Assembly (NCBI RefSeq): GCF_003333305.1
Contig: NZ_QOLD01000069.1
Location: 1-64,000, forward strand
Direction of reading: 5' to 3'
Source of the DNA: Candidatus Colwellia aromaticivorans
Lineage (GTDB): Bacteria > Pseudomonadota > Gammaproteobacteria > Enterobacterales > Alteromonadaceae
DNA: 64,000 nucleotides
Part shown: positions 27,008-37,274 of the stretch, piece after piece
Layout: the number at the start of each line of letters is the position of its first letter
Position numbering within the stretch: the first letter of the stretch is position 1
The notes under the pieces: model-generated
The model's input: the letters and a program-made list of their open reading frames with translations, nothing else
What the model was told of the DNA's origin: nothing
The model's database searches: none
Program-made: the position numbers and the translations under genes

Positions 27008-27667
27008 TTGTTTACTTCACAACATGCATCTCAGTTTAATTCAGAAATTAATTCTCAAAGTTCAGCCTCCAACCCAGAAAGCGCTTTAGTGCCTATGGTA
27101 GTAGAACAAACCGCTAAGGGTGAACGTTCTTACGATATTTATTCTCGACTATTAAAAGAGCGAGTTATCTTTTTATGTGGTCAAGTTGAAGATCACATGG
27201 CGAATTTAATCATTGCCCAATTATTGTTTTTAGAATCAGAAAGTCCAGATAAAGACATATTTCTTTATATCAACTCGCCTGGTGGCTCGGTAACAGCGGG
27301 TATGGCAATTTACGATACCATGAAATTTATTAAGCCGAATATAAGTACTGTTTGTATTGGTCAAGCCGCAAGCATGGGCGCATTTTTACTTTCTGGTGGT
27401 ACCAAAGGTAAGCGTTATTGTTTACCTAATGCCCGCGTAATGATTCATCAACCACTTGGTGGTTTTCAAGGTCAAGCATCAGATTTTGAAATTCATGCAA
27501 AAGAGATTTTGTATATTAAAGATAAGCTAAATCGTTTAATGGCTGAACATACCGGACAGTCTTTAGAGAAAGTATCTCAAGATACTGATCGAGATAATTT
27601 TTTAAGTGCAGAAAGTGCAGTTGAATATGGTTTAGTTGACTCCATATTAGAACAAAGAAACAGTTAA
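27008..27667 (+). CDS. clpP: ATP-dependent Clp protease proteolytic subunit
   Basis: ClpP forms the tetradecameric serine protease chamber that works with ClpX or ClpA. The catalytic residues are S122 (AASMGAF), H147 (MIHQP) and an aspartate near 196 (DRDNF), offset by 11 from E. coli. The segment [10 protein letters not shown] aligns with the E. coli N-terminus. A start at the internal ATG would therefore cut it short; TTG at 27008 with GAAGG upstream is the best start, giving 219 residues. The leader peptide is presumably processed. The promoter is not obvious because a repeat element lies immediately upstream. Confidence 0.96.
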   Translation: MFTSQHASQFNSEINSQSSASNPESALVPMVVEQTAKGERSYDIYSRLLKERVIFLCGQVEDHMANLIIAQLLFLESESPDKDIFLYINSPGGSVTAGMAIYDTMKFIKPNISTVCIGQAASMGAFLLSGGTKGKRYCLPNARVMIHQPLGGFQGQASDFEIHAKEILYIKDKLNRLMAEHTGQSLEKVSQDTDRDNFLSAESAVEYGLVDSILEQRNS

Positions 27668-27792
27668 ACTTTTTAAATACACCATTTTATAAAAAAAGGG
27701 TGTACTGAAAAAATGATAAAATTACTACTATACTTAGTTTATATAAACAGTTTGTAGCTAATTAACAGTATTAAGATATTTAGAGGTAGGGC

Positions 27793-29070
27793 ATGACGGA
27801 TATTAAAAGTGGCGACGGTGACAATGGTAAGTTACTTTACTGCTCATTTTGTGGCAAAAGCCAACATGAGGTTCGTAAACTAATTGCTGGCCCATCAGTA
27901 TTTGTTTGCGATGAATGTGTTGAATTATGTAATGACATTATTCGTGAAGAAATCAAAGAGATTTCACCCAAAGAAGAAAAAGAAGCATTACCTTCTCCAG
28001 TAGAAATACGTGAAAGCTTAGATGACTATGTTATTGGTCAGGATCACGCGAAAAAAGTATTAGCCGTTGCGGTTTATAACCATTATAAACGTTTACGTAA
28101 TGGTGACTCGCATAATGGTGTTGAGCTAGGTAAAAGTAATATTTTATTAATCGGTCCAACTGGCTCAGGTAAAACCTTATTGGCGCAAACGTTAGCTCGT
28201 TTGCTTGATGTGCCTTTTACTATGGCAGATGCTACGACACTAACTGAAGCAGGTTATGTAGGTGAGGATGTAGAGAATATTATTCAAAAATTGTTACAAA
28301 AATGTGATTATGATGTTGAAAAAGCTCAACGCGGTATTGTTTACATTGATGAAATAGATAAAATTTCTCGTAAATCAGACAACCCTTCAATTACTCGTGA
28401 TGTATCAGGCGAAGGCGTTCAACAAGCATTGTTAAAACTTATTGAAGGTACTATTGCTTCTGTACCGCCACAAGGCGGACGTAAGCATCCTCAACAAGAA
28501 TTTTTACAAGTTGATACCTCTAAAATACTCTTTATATGTGGTGGCGCGTTTTCTGGCCTTGATAAAGTGATTGAGCAACGTTGCCAAACCGGAACAGGTA
28601 TTGGTTTTGGAGCTGAAGTACGTGGTAAAGATGAAGAAGTAACTTTAACAGAGCGCTTAGAGGAAGTTGAACCTCAAGATTTGGTTAAGTATGGTTTGAT
28701 TCCTGAGTTTATCGGTCGTTTACCTGTTCTTGCAACCTTACGTGAATTAGATGAATCTGCATTAATTCAAATTCTACAAGAGCCTAAAAATGCATTAACC
28801 AAACAGTTTGTCGCATTATTTGATATGGAAGAAGTTGAATTAGAGTTTAGAGAAGATGCATTACGCGCAATCGCTAAAAAAGCGATGGATAGAAAAACAG
28901 GGGCTCGTGGTTTACGCTCGATTGTTGAAGCGGTATTACTCGATACTATGTATGAACTACCATCAATGGAAAATGTGAGTAAAATAGTTGTTGATGAAAC
29001 AACGATAAAAGGTGAATCTAAACCCTTGGTTATTTACGATAGCAAGCAGGATCAAGCTGCTTCCGAGTAA
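27793..29070 (+). CDS. clpX: ATP-dependent Clp protease ATPase subunit ClpX
   Basis: ClpX is the hexameric AAA+ unfoldase for ClpP. The 425-residue protein has an N-terminal zinc finger (C17, C20, C39, C42), Walker A GPTGSGKT, Walker [11 protein letters not shown], and the ClpP-docking loop IGF within [14 protein letters not shown] lies before the ATG at 27793. It follows clpP by 125 bases, with a weak hairpin in the gap, and ends at a strong terminator. Confidence 0.97.
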   Translation: MTDIKSGDGDNGKLLYCSFCGKSQHEVRKLIAGPSVFVCDECVELCNDIIREEIKEISPKEEKEALPSPVEIRESLDDYVIGQDHAKKVLAVAVYNHYKRLRNGDSHNGVELGKSNILLIGPTGSGKTLLAQTLARLLDVPFTMADATTLTEAGYVGEDVENIIQKLLQKCDYDVEKAQRGIVYIDEIDKISRKSDNPSITRDVSGEGVQQALLKLIEGTIASVPPQGGRKHPQQEFLQVDTSKILFICGGAFSGLDKVIEQRCQTGTGIGFGAEVRGKDEEVTLTERLEEVEPQDLVKYGLIPEFIGRLPVLATLRELDESALIQILQEPKNALTKQFVALFDMEEVELEFREDALRAIAKKAMDRKTGARGLRSIVEAVLLDTMYELPSMENVSKIVVDETTIKGESKPLVIYDSKQDQAASE

Positions 29071-29102
29071 GCGATATGAGTATATAATTACTGTTTGAAT
29101 TT

Positions 29103-29127
29103 AAAGAGCCCTTGTGGCTCTTTTTTG
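29103..29127 (+). terminator. clpX terminator
   Basis: AAAGAGCC-CTTGT-GGCTCTTT followed by a T-run. It separates clpPX from lon. Confidence 0.9.
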
Positions 29128-29161
29128 TTTCTACCTCAGCTATAGAAACTTATTTTTATTG

Positions 29162-29190
29162 CTTGTAACTTCTTTATTTATCCCCATATA
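29162..29190 (+). promoter_or_regulatory. Sigma-32-like heat-shock promoter of lon
   Basis: CTTGTAA (29162-29168) and CCCCATATA (29182-29190) are 13 bases apart, close to the sigma-32 consensus CTTGAA-N13/14-CCCCAT. lon is a heat-shock gene in E. coli. Confidence 0.65.
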
Positions 29191-29232
29191 CTTTCTAATC
29201 AGTAATTTATAACACTTTTTAAAGAGACTCAC

Positions 29233-31578
29233 ATGACCGAAGAATTATCTGGTGTAGTTGAAATTCCCGTACTTGCCTTAAGAGATGTTGTCGTTTACCC
29301 ACAAATGGTTATTCCTTTATTTGTTGGTCGAGAAAAATCTATTCGTTGTTTAGATCTTGCCATGGAAAATGACAAGCAAGTATTTTTGGTAGCACAAAAA
29401 GATGCTGCTATTGATGACCCTCAAGCCAATGATGTTTATGAAGTAGGTACAGTAGCGACTATTTTACAAATGTTAAAACTTCCAGATGGCACAGTAAAAG
29501 TGTTAGTTGAAGGAGTACAGCGTGCACGGGTGACAGCATTTGTTGAAACGCAAGAATACTTTAGTGCAAATGTTGAATACTTACCAATTGAAGGTGATTC
29601 AGAAGATGATACCGAAGTATTAATTCGCTCTGCCATCTCACAATTTGAAGGTTATGTAAAACTTAATAAAAAAATTCCACCAGAGGTACTCACCTCGGTT
29701 TCAGGTATTGACGATGCTCAGCAGTTAGCTGATACCATGGCTGCTCATATGCCGTTAAAGCTTGGCGATAAACAAAAAATATTAGAAATCATTAATGTTT
29801 CTAAACGTTTAGAGCATTTAATGGCGCTGATGGAAGGTGAAATTGATTTATTACAAATAGAGAAAAAAATTAGAACGCGCGTTAAAAAGCAAATGGAAAA
29901 AAGTCAACGCGAGTATTATTTGAATGAGCAAATGAAAGCCATTCAAAAAGAGCTTAATGAAGGTGATGAAACACCAGACGAGCTTGAACTTATGGCTAAG
30001 CGTATTGATGAAGCTCAAATGCCGGCAGAAGCAAAAGATAAAACGTTGGCCGAATTACAAAAATTGAAAATGATGTCACCAATGTCAGCTGAAGCGACAG
30101 TAGTGCGTAGTTATATTGATTGCATGATCAATGTACCATGGAAAAAACGTAGCAAATTAAAGCGTAACCTAGCGTTAGCACAAGAAGTGTTAGATAAAGA
30201 CCATTATGGTCTAGATAAAGTAAAAGAGCGCATTCTAGAGTATCTTGCCGTACAACAGCGCGTTAGCCAGTTAAAAGGTCCTATTCTTTGTTTAGTCGGT
30301 CCTCCAGGAGTTGGTAAAACCTCATTAGGCCAATCTATTGCTAGATCTACAGGGCGTAAATATATTCGTATGGCGCTAGGTGGTGTGCGTGATGAAGCTG
30401 AAATTCGTGGTCATCGCCGTACTTATATCGGTTCATTACCTGGCAAGTTAATTCAAAAAATGTCGAAAGTTGGGGTAAAAAACCCACTGTTCTTATTAGA
30501 TGAAATTGACAAAATGGCTTCAGACATGCGTGGCGATCCTGCTTCTGCTTTACTTGAAGTGTTAGATCCTGAGCAAAACACCACTTTTAATGATCATTAT
30601 TTAGAAGTTGATTATGACTTATCTGATGTTATGTTCGTCGCTACGTCTAATAGTATGGATATTCCTGGGCCATTACTTGACCGTATGGAAGTTATTCGTT
30701 TATCGGGTTATACCGAAGATGAAAAACTAAATATTGCTCGTAATCACTTACTAGATAAACAAATTAAGCGTAATGGTCTAAAGAGCAAAGAAATAACAAT
30801 TGAAGACAGTGCTATTATTGGAATTATTAGATATTACACTCGAGAAGCAGGGGTACGTAATCTTGAACGTGAGATATCTAAATTATGCCGTAAAGCAGTT
30901 AAATCCATTTTATTAGATAATAAACTGAAAAGTGTTGTTATCAATCAAGACAATTTAGATGAATTTTTAGGCATACAACGATTTGATTATGGTAAAGCCG
31001 ATGATGAGAATCGTGTGGGCTTAGTAACCGGTTTAGCATGGACACAAGTGGGTGGTGAATTATTAACGATAGAGACAGCCTCAGTACCTGGTAAAGGTAA
31101 ATTAACCTATACGGGCTCTTTAGGTGACGTAATGCAAGAGTCGATTCAAGCGGCGATGACTGTAGTGCGAAGCAGAACGAAAAAGTTGCGTATCAATGAA
31201 AATTTTTATGAAAAACGTGATATTCATGTTCATGTACCGGAAGGGGCAACACCAAAAGATGGACCAAGTGCTGGTGTAGGAATGTGTACTGCACTCGTTT
31301 CAAGTTTAACCGGTAATCCGGTAAGAGCAGACGTTGCCATGACAGGTGAGATTACCTTACGCGGTGAAGTTTTGGCTATTGGTGGTTTAAAAGAAAAGTT
31401 ATTAGCAGCGCATCGTGGTGGCATTAAAACGGTCATTATTCCTCATGAAAATGAACGTGATCTAAAAGAAATACCTGAAAATGTTAAAGCTGATTTATCT
31501 ATTCACCCAGTAAAATGGATAGATGAGGTACTGAAACTGGCGCTTGAGCACCCAGTAGAGCAATGGCAAGCAGAGTGA
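29233..31578 (+). CDS. lon: ATP-dependent protease Lon
   Basis: Lon is a homo-oligomeric AAA+ serine protease that removes misfolded and regulatory proteins. The 781-residue protein has an N-terminal LON domain ([16 protein letters not shown]), Walker A GPPGVGKT, Walker [12 protein letters not shown] and a C-terminal protease domain. The catalytic dyad is S679 (KDGPSAGVG) and K722 (GLKEKLL), the same numbering as E. coli Lon. It is preceded by a sigma-32-like promoter and followed by hupB, as in enterobacteria. Confidence 0.98.
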   Translation: MTEELSGVVEIPVLALRDVVVYPQMVIPLFVGREKSIRCLDLAMENDKQVFLVAQKDAAIDDPQANDVYEVGTVATILQMLKLPDGTVKVLVEGVQRARVTAFVETQEYFSANVEYLPIEGDSEDDTEVLIRSAISQFEGYVKLNKKIPPEVLTSVSGIDDAQQLADTMAAHMPLKLGDKQKILEIINVSKRLEHLMALMEGEIDLLQIEKKIRTRVKKQMEKSQREYYLNEQMKAIQKELNEGDETPDELELMAKRIDEAQMPAEAKDKTLAELQKLKMMSPMSAEATVVRSYIDCMINVPWKKRSKLKRNLALAQEVLDKDHYGLDKVKERILEYLAVQQRVSQLKGPILCLVGPPGVGKTSLGQSIARSTGRKYIRMALGGVRDEAEIRGHRRTYIGSLPGKLIQKMSKVGVKNPLFLLDEIDKMASDMRGDPASALLEVLDPEQNTTFNDHYLEVDYDLSDVMFVATSNSMDIPGPLLDRMEVIRLSGYTEDEKLNIARNHLLDKQIKRNGLKSKEITIEDSAIIGIIRYYTREAGVRNLEREISKLCRKAVKSILLDNKLKSVVINQDNLDEFLGIQRFDYGKADDENRVGLVTGLAWTQVGGELLTIETASVPGKGKLTYTGSLGDVMQESIQAAMTVVRSRTKKLRINENFYEKRDIHVHVPEGATPKDGPSAGVGMCTALVSSLTGNPVRADVAMTGEITLRGEVLAIGGLKEKLLAAHRGGIKTVIIPHENERDLKEIPENVKADLSIHPVKWIDEVLKLALEHPVEQWQAE

Positions 31579-31924
31579 TTTTTATACGAGAAAAGTTGCT
31601 TTTTGATATAAATCATTAAAAAAGGTTAAAAAAGGTTAAAAAAGTCAAAAAACTTGTGAAAAATAGTAATTAAGGCTTTTCAAACGTTGAAACTATGGTA
31701 AGTTAACTACGCTTATATCGCTAGACCCCTTGTATATCATGCATAAAGCAATATATTTAGGAGAGCTAGCACAAAGTATTTTTCTAAACTCTACGCTTGA
31801 AGTTCAACAAAAGAAATGATTTTACCTAGAGTATATAATTTCTACAGGACGAGCTTTTATTAAACCCCTTATTGAGGGAAGTAAAAATAGCGTTGTAATA
31901 ATAACAATTGAAGGGGTATACACT
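31579..31924. other. lon-hupB gap
   Basis: An AT-rich leader. Three A-rich units AAAAAAGGTT / AAAAAAGTC run in tandem near 31619-31650. A TATAAT at 31834-31839 could be the hupB -10 box, but I find no matching -35. No gene or RNA is recognised. Confidence 0.4.
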
Positions 31925-32200
31925 GTGAATAAATCTCAACTTATCGAGAAAATTTCTGAAGGCGCAGACATTTCAAAAGCTGCTGCTGGTCGCGCATTAG
32001 ATTCATTTATTGGTGCTGTAACTGAAGAGTTACAAAATGGTGAGCAAGTTGCTTTAGTTGGTTTTGGTACTTTCTCTGTACGTGACCGTGCAGCACGTAC
32101 TGGCCGTAATCCACAAACAGGCGCTACTATTCAAATAGCGGCTGCTAAAATTCCTGCATTTAAAGCAGGTAAAGCATTAAAAGATGCTTGTAATGACTAA
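31925..32200 (+). CDS. hupB: DNA-binding protein HU-beta
   Basis: A 91-residue HU protein, a nucleoid-associated dimer that bends DNA. The N-terminal [10 protein letters not shown], the core [25 protein letters not shown] (with the DNA-clamping arm) and the C-terminal [16 protein letters not shown] are typical. The start codon is GTG, with GAAGGGG upstream. Position between lon and ppiD identifies it as the hupB orthologue. It is followed by its own terminator. Confidence 0.97.
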   Translation: MNKSQLIEKISEGADISKAAAGRALDSFIGAVTEELQNGEQVALVGFGTFSVRDRAARTGRNPQTGATIQIAAAKIPAFKAGKALKDACND

Positions 32201-32246
32201 TATTTGATTAATTGCTTTTAGCAGTTTTTATATTAAAAATATATTT

Positions 32247-32271
32247 AAAGACCACCTAAAGGTGGTCTTTT
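32247..32271 (+). terminator. hupB terminator
   Basis: AAAGACCACC-TAAA-GGTGGTCTTT, a perfect 10-base stem followed by TA. It lies 46 bases after the hupB stop. Confidence 0.85.
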
Positions 32272-32560
32272 ACTGTTAGCCTATTTAAATAGACTAAAAA
32301 TAATGCCTATTCACCTTCCTCTGAAAGCGTAGTTATTCCGTAAATCTCTAGTACAGAGTATTCTACATCAATCCAGAGTTCCTTAATTAAAACACTATGA
32401 GGAAGACAGCAGGTGAACAGTTGAAAAAATAAAATGAATCTTGCACTTCAAGCGATGGTCTGCATCTGCTAAAATCGCGAGCAATAAAAAATTATAGCCT
32501 GAACTCTCGATATTATAGAGATCGGTTTTATTGGCTATACCTTAAATAAATGAGATAAAG
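32272..32560. other. hupB-ppiD gap
   Basis: No gene is recognised. A possible weak promoter is TAAAAT in CTGCTAAAATCGCG near 32469, with only a poor -35 (TTCAAG) 17 bases earlier. Confidence 0.35.
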
Positions 32561-34489
32561 ATGTTAGAAAATATTCGAGAAAGCTCGCAGGGCATGACAG
32601 CCAAAATTATTCTTGGCCTTATTATATTAACTTTTGCTGTTGCTGGTCTTGGTAGTTACACTAATTCGACTGATACTTCTATTGCGACGGTTAATGGCGA
32701 AAAAATTAGTCAACAAGAATTCAATAAAGCTTATCAATCGCAACGTAACCGTATGGCACAACAATTTGGGGATATGTTCGATACTTTATCTAATGATAGT
32801 AACTATATGGCTAATTTTCGCCAAGGTGTTTTAGATAATCTAATTAATGAACGATTAATCGATCAAAGTGCAGAAAGTCTTGCTATTCGTGTATCAGATG
32901 AGCGACTTAAAAAAACGATAAGAGAAATGCCTGAATTTCAAGTTGATGGTGTTTTTGATAATAACCGCTACTTGGCTATTATTAACCAATCTGGTTTTTT
33001 CCAATCATCAAATTTTCGAGATTATTTACGTGTTGAAATGACTCGTCGTCAACTATCTCAAGCGCTTGTTTCTACAGAGTTCAACTTACCTTACCAAGAA
33101 AAATTACAACTGGCTTTGCAAAATCAAACCCGTGATATTCGTTTTGCAACTATTTCAGCAAAACAATTCGAAGCCGGTATTGATGTTAGTGAAGAAGAAA
33201 TTAAAACTTACTATCAAGCTAATCAAATACGTTTTGAAAATAAAGAACAAGTAAAAGTAGATTATATCCGTCTAAGTATTGCTGATATAGCCAAAAACAT
33301 CCAAGTTAGCGATGAGGAAGTTGCTAGCTATTATCAAGATAATATCGCCAGTTTTACTCAAGCGGAACAACGTCGTGTTTCACATATACTTATAGAGTTT
33401 ACTGAGGGTGATAGTAATAGTGAAGCCACAGCCAAAACACAAGCTGAAACTGTGTTAGCTCGTATTGCTCAAGGAGAAGACTTTGCAGAGCTTGCTAAAG
33501 AGTTATCAAATGATACTTTTAGTGGTGAAAATGGTGGTGATTTAGATTTCCTTGAAGTTGGCGTAATGGAGTCAAGTTTTGATACTGCAGCTTTTGCATT
33601 AACAACAGTAGGAGATATCACCGAACTAGTCAAAACGAGTTTTGGTTACCATGTTATTAAATTGACAGAGCTTAAAACACAAGTGATTCAAAGTTTAGCT
33701 GATGTTAAAACTGAATTACTGGCTAAAGTGAGTAATGATAAAGCACAAGAGGAATTTTATACACAAACTCAAGAGATGGCACGTGTAAGCTTTGAGTTTC
33801 CAGACAGCCTCGAAGATGCCGCTAGTGAAGTGAATACTACGATAGAAACATCAACTTGGTTAGCTAATTCGGGATTAAATACTAATAGTAAAGCGCCTTT
33901 TAATAATCCTAAAGTGCTTGAAGCCGCTTTTTCTGATTTGGTTTTACAAGATAATATGAACTCCGATATTATAGAGCTGAATGATAATGAAGCCTTAGTA
34001 TTACGTTTGAATACCTACCAAGAAGCAAATGTTAAGCCGTTAGTGGAAGTACAAGCGCAAATAGAAAAAATATTAGTGGCACAAAAGGCGACTGAAAAAG
34101 CACAAAGTACGATTCAAGCACTTTTGGTGCAATTTAAAGCAGGTAATGATATTACAGAAGAGTTAACTAAGCATTATGTTAGCTTTACCGCAAAAGAAAA
34201 TGTTGGGCGTTATAGTGCAGATTTAGATCAAAGTATTACTCGTGAAGCATTTGTATTACCTCACCCTACAGAAGGGACTATTTCCGCATCGACAGTCGCA
34301 CTAAGTAATGGAGATTTAGCTTTAGTAGAGGTACAGGCGGTTAATGTGGTTGATTCGATTGCGACTCCACAGCTTGCTCAGCAGCAAACCTCTCAATTAG
34401 CCCAATCTGCTTATAAAAGCTATGTTGATTCATTAAAAATTGGCGCTGAAATTACCCATGGTAAAGTAGCTGAACCGACAAACTATTAA
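32561..34489 (+). CDS. ppiD: Periplasmic folding chaperone PpiD
   Basis: A 642-residue protein anchored by a single N-terminal helix (about 14-34, IILGLIILTFAVAGLGSY), with a large periplasmic part. A SurA-N-like chaperone region (about 35-200) is followed by a parvulin domain (about 265-360, RRVSHILIEF...FGYHVIKL) and a C-terminal helical region. PpiD works at the Sec translocon on emerging outer-membrane proteins. The length matches the family and the position after hupB is conserved. Confidence 0.95.
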   Translation: MLENIRESSQGMTAKIILGLIILTFAVAGLGSYTNSTDTSIATVNGEKISQQEFNKAYQSQRNRMAQQFGDMFDTLSNDSNYMANFRQGVLDNLINERLIDQSAESLAIRVSDERLKKTIREMPEFQVDGVFDNNRYLAIINQSGFFQSSNFRDYLRVEMTRRQLSQALVSTEFNLPYQEKLQLALQNQTRDIRFATISAKQFEAGIDVSEEEIKTYYQANQIRFENKEQVKVDYIRLSIADIAKNIQVSDEEVASYYQDNIASFTQAEQRRVSHILIEFTEGDSNSEATAKTQAETVLARIAQGEDFAELAKELSNDTFSGENGGDLDFLEVGVMESSFDTAAFALTTVGDITELVKTSFGYHVIKLTELKTQVIQSLADVKTELLAKVSNDKAQEEFYTQTQEMARVSFEFPDSLEDAASEVNTTIETSTWLANSGLNTNSKAPFNNPKVLEAAFSDLVLQDNMNSDIIELNDNEALVLRLNTYQEANVKPLVEVQAQIEKILVAQKATEKAQSTIQALLVQFKAGNDITEELTKHYVSFTAKENVGRYSADLDQSITREAFVLPHPTEGTISASTVALSNGDLALVEVQAVNVVDSIATPQLAQQQTSQLAQSAYKSYVDSLKIGAEITHGKVAEPTNY

Positions 34490-34502
34490 ATACTGATAAA
34501 AT

Positions 34503-34533
34503 AAGTAGCGGATTTTTAAACCCGCTACTTATT
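34503..34533. terminator. ppiD terminator (also faces sapF)
   Basis: AAGTAGCGG / CCGCTACTT, a 9-base stem, followed by ATTTTAT. It lies between the convergent ppiD and sapF genes. Confidence 0.75.
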
Positions 34534-34571
34534 TTATAGTATATCTTTTAAGAACCATTTTCTTCAGATCA

Positions 34572-35357
34572 TCATTTTTTAGGTGTTAGTTGAAAACTAT
34601 GATTCCGCAGTAGTTTTTGAGTTACTTTATGTTGTGGATTAGTCATCACATCACGAGTTTTACCTGACTCAACAACTTCCCCTTGCGATAACACCATAAT
34701 GTCGTCACTAAAATGGCGAATGATGCCTAGGTTATGGGAAATTAGAATATAAGCTAAGCCCATCTGGTATTGCAGGTCTAACAACAAGTTAATCATTTGT
34801 GAACGTAATGACGGATCTAATGATGCCAATGCTTCATCGAGTATTATTACTTGAGGTTTTAATATAATCGCTCTAGCAAGCGAAATGCGCTGCTTTTGAC
34901 CTCCAGAGAACATATGAGGATAAAAATTCATATGATCGCCCAATAAACCTACTTTTTGTAATGTGGTGCGAATAAGATCTTTTCGATGTACTTCATCAAA
35001 GGGCGTATTGAGTTTTAACGGCTCATCAAGTAATTGTAAAATAGTTAAGCTTGGGTTTAGCGTAGTGCCTGAATCCTGAAAGATCATCCGAATATGTTGG
35101 CATCTTTGTTTATAGCTAGCACTTTGTAATGCTTTACCATTTAAATAAATACAGCCGCTACTTGCTGGCTCTGCGCCAACTAATAACTTAGCTAACGTTG
35201 ATTTTCCCGAGCCAGTATCACCGATAATAGCTAACGTTTGATGTGCTTCAACACTAAAAGAAATAGGCGCTAAAACGGTGGTTGTTTTTTTATTAAACCA
35301 ATAGTTTTTATCTCTATATGACTTACTGAGGTCTTTTACTTCAAGTAACTCTGACAT
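34572..35357 (-). CDS. sapF: Sap-type peptide ABC transporter ATPase SapF
   Basis: A 261-residue ABC ATPase of the oligopeptide/peptide family. Walker A is GDTGSGKST, the signature is FSGGQKQRI, and Walker B is PQVIILDEALASLD. It pairs with SapD as the two cytoplasmic motors of the importer. It is the last gene of the unit pspF-sapA-sapB-sapC-sapD-sapF, with one base between it and sapD. In enterobacteria Sap binds cationic antimicrobial peptides or haem; which applies here is not visible. Confidence 0.92.
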   Translation of the reverse strand: MSELLEVKDLSKSYRDKNYWFNKKTTTVLAPISFSVEAHQTLAIIGDTGSGKSTLAKLLVGAEPASSGCIYLNGKALQSASYKQRCQHIRMIFQDSGTTLNPSLTILQLLDEPLKLNTPFDEVHRKDLIRTTLQKVGLLGDHMNFYPHMFSGGQKQRISLARAIILKPQVIILDEALASLDPSLRSQMINLLLDLQYQMGLAYILISHNLGIIRHFSDDIMVLSQGEVVESGKTRDVMTNPQHKVTQKLLRNHSFQLTPKK

Positions 35358-35358
35358 A

Positions 35359-36381
35359 TTAGTTATCCCCCTTTATTATTTTTTTAGGAAGGGGGCTTGG
35401 TGGTGTAAGAGGAAAGTGGCAACTGACTTTATGTCCATGAAAATTAGTCACTGAAGGGGCTTTTACGCAAGCTTGCTGTGCTCTAGGGCACCGTGGACCT
35501 AAACGACAGCCAATGGGTAAATGTTGTAAAATGGGGATGCTGCCAGGCAATGTTTTTAATCGTGATTTTGCCGGTAAATGTAAATTGGCACTGGGGCTAC
35601 TATCGACTAAAGCTCGGGTATAAGGATGTAATGGCTTACTAAATATTTGCGTTGTTGTACCTGCCTCAACAAATTGGCCACTATACATTACCGTAATGGT
35701 ATTGGTCCAATGGGTGATGTTTTCTATATCATGACTGATCAATAAAATAGACATGTTTTTTAATTGGTTTAAACTGGCTAATAATCTGAAAATTTGTCCT
35801 TCATTGCTAATCTCCATTGCCGCTGTTGGCTCATCTGCAATCAATAATATAGGTCTTCTTGCTAAGGCCATTGCTATCATCACCCGTTGGCAGAATGCTT
35901 CAGTTAACTGATGCGGGTAACTTGAAAGGCAGGCGTTGTGGTCTTTTATGCCTACTTTATGTAGGAGTTTAATTGCAGCAGATTGACGTTGTTGTTTTCT
36001 TTGCCAAAAAAAGCCTGATAGCTGACCACTATCAATGGCTTCTGTTAGCTGTTCTCCAATTGATGTTGTGGGATCCAAACAAGCCATAGGTTCTTGAAAG
36101 ATCATCGCAATATCACGAGAGAGTAGCGCTTTGCGTTCTTCAATTGAAAGGTGTAATAAATCAATGCCGCGCCAATGAAATCTATCAGCATGTACATGCC
36201 ATTTATCGTCTAGTACACCGACAAGTGCTTGTGCTAATAATGACTTGCCTGAGCCTGATTCACCCACTAAACCTCGTACTTCACCTTCTTTCATGGATAA
36301 ACTGATTTTATCAACGGCAAGTATACTTTGTTCATCATGGATGAGCTCAATTGATAGATTTCTAATATCAAGTAAATTCAT
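35359..36381 (-). CDS. sapD: Sap-type peptide ABC transporter ATPase SapD
   Basis: A 340-residue ABC ATPase with Walker A GESGSGKS and Walker B PILLIADEPTAAM. The signature region reads LTEAFCQRVM in place of the canonical LSGGMxQRV, a divergence also seen in other SapD proteins. The C-terminal oligopeptide-transporter extension has the cysteine motif CRLGPRCPRAQQAC, which may bind an iron-sulfur cluster or zinc in this family. The start overlaps the sapC stop by one base. Confidence 0.92.
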   Translation of the reverse strand: MNLLDIRNLSIELIHDEQSILAVDKISLSMKEGEVRGLVGESGSGKSLLAQALVGVLDDKWHVHADRFHWRGIDLLHLSIEERKALLSRDIAMIFQEPMACLDPTTSIGEQLTEAIDSGQLSGFFWQRKQQRQSAAIKLLHKVGIKDHNACLSSYPHQLTEAFCQRVMIAMALARRPILLIADEPTAAMEISNEGQIFRLLASLNQLKNMSILLISHDIENITHWTNTITVMYSGQFVEAGTTTQIFSKPLHPYTRALVDSSPSANLHLPAKSRLKTLPGSIPILQHLPIGCRLGPRCPRAQQACVKAPSVTNFHGHKVSCHFPLTPPSPLPKKIIKGDN

Positions 36382-37274
36382 TAGTGTTCCTTGCGCAGTT
36401 TAAGCGCATGGCGAATACCTTCACCGACAAGGTTGGTTGCAACTACGGAAAATAAAATAGCTAAACCGGGTAAGTAAACTGTCCATGGGGCGATATAAAA
36501 TAAATCTAAACCATTAGCTAAGGTTGCCCCCCATTCAGGTAATGGAATTTGTGCGCCCAAACCTAAAAAACCTAATGTTGCAATGTCTAAAATAGCAGCA
36601 GATTGCGCTAAGGTTGCTTGCCCCATGATTCTATCGGTAATATTAGGAAATATTGAATAGTACAAAATTCTAAATGGACTTGCTCCATCTAGCTTTGAGG
36701 CTAGCACATAGCCTTTACGGGACTCTTCTTTTACTGCATAACGAGTAATATGAATAAACTGAGGAATGAGGACCAGCACTACTGCCCATACAGTGTTAGC
36801 TATACCAGGGCCTAAAATAGCAACAATAATAATAGCGAGCAGCAAAGACGGAATGGATAAAATCACATCGAGAAAATGATTAAGGAAGCTTGATTTAAGG
36901 CCTGAAGTTAAGGCTGATAATGAGCCGATTATCACACCAATAACCAGTGAAATAATAACAACGATAAAGCTAAGGCCAAAGGTAAGTGAAGTACCATACA
37001 TTAAGCGCGATAACATATCTCGGCCTAATTCATCAGTACCTAATAGATAACTTACATTACCGTCAATATGCCATGCTGGAGGCAGTAATAGCATATCTAG
37101 TTGCCCTTCAACGGGCGAGTGGGGGGCTAAAAGCGGACCGAAAATAGCGAGCACTATCAAAAATAAAAAACAGCTAAAGCCTACCATTGCAACCGGTGTT
37201 TTTCGAAAAGCCAACCAAAGTTGCATAAAAGGAGAAGGAAAAATTTCTTCTAAATATATCTTATCACGCGCCAT
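36381..37274 (-). CDS. sapC: Sap-type peptide ABC transporter permease SapC
   Basis: A 297-residue inner-membrane permease of the DppC/OppC class with about six helices. The N-terminal helix (VAMVGFSCFLFLIVLAIFGPL), the motif LLGTDELGRDMLSRLMYG and the EAA loop region (KLDGASPFRILYYSIFPN) are clear. It overlaps sapB by 11 bases and sapD by one, indicating translational coupling. Confidence 0.92.
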   Translation of the reverse strand: MARDKIYLEEIFPSPFMQLWLAFRKTPVAMVGFSCFLFLIVLAIFGPLLAPHSPVEGQLDMLLLPPAWHIDGNVSYLLGTDELGRDMLSRLMYGTSLTFGLSFIVVIISLVIGVIIGSLSALTSGLKSSFLNHFLDVILSIPSLLLAIIIVAILGPGIANTVWAVVLVLIPQFIHITRYAVKEESRKGYVLASKLDGASPFRILYYSIFPNITDRIMGQATLAQSAAILDIATLGFLGLGAQIPLPEWGATLANGLDLFYIAPWTVYLPGLAILFSVVATNLVGEGIRHALKLRKEH

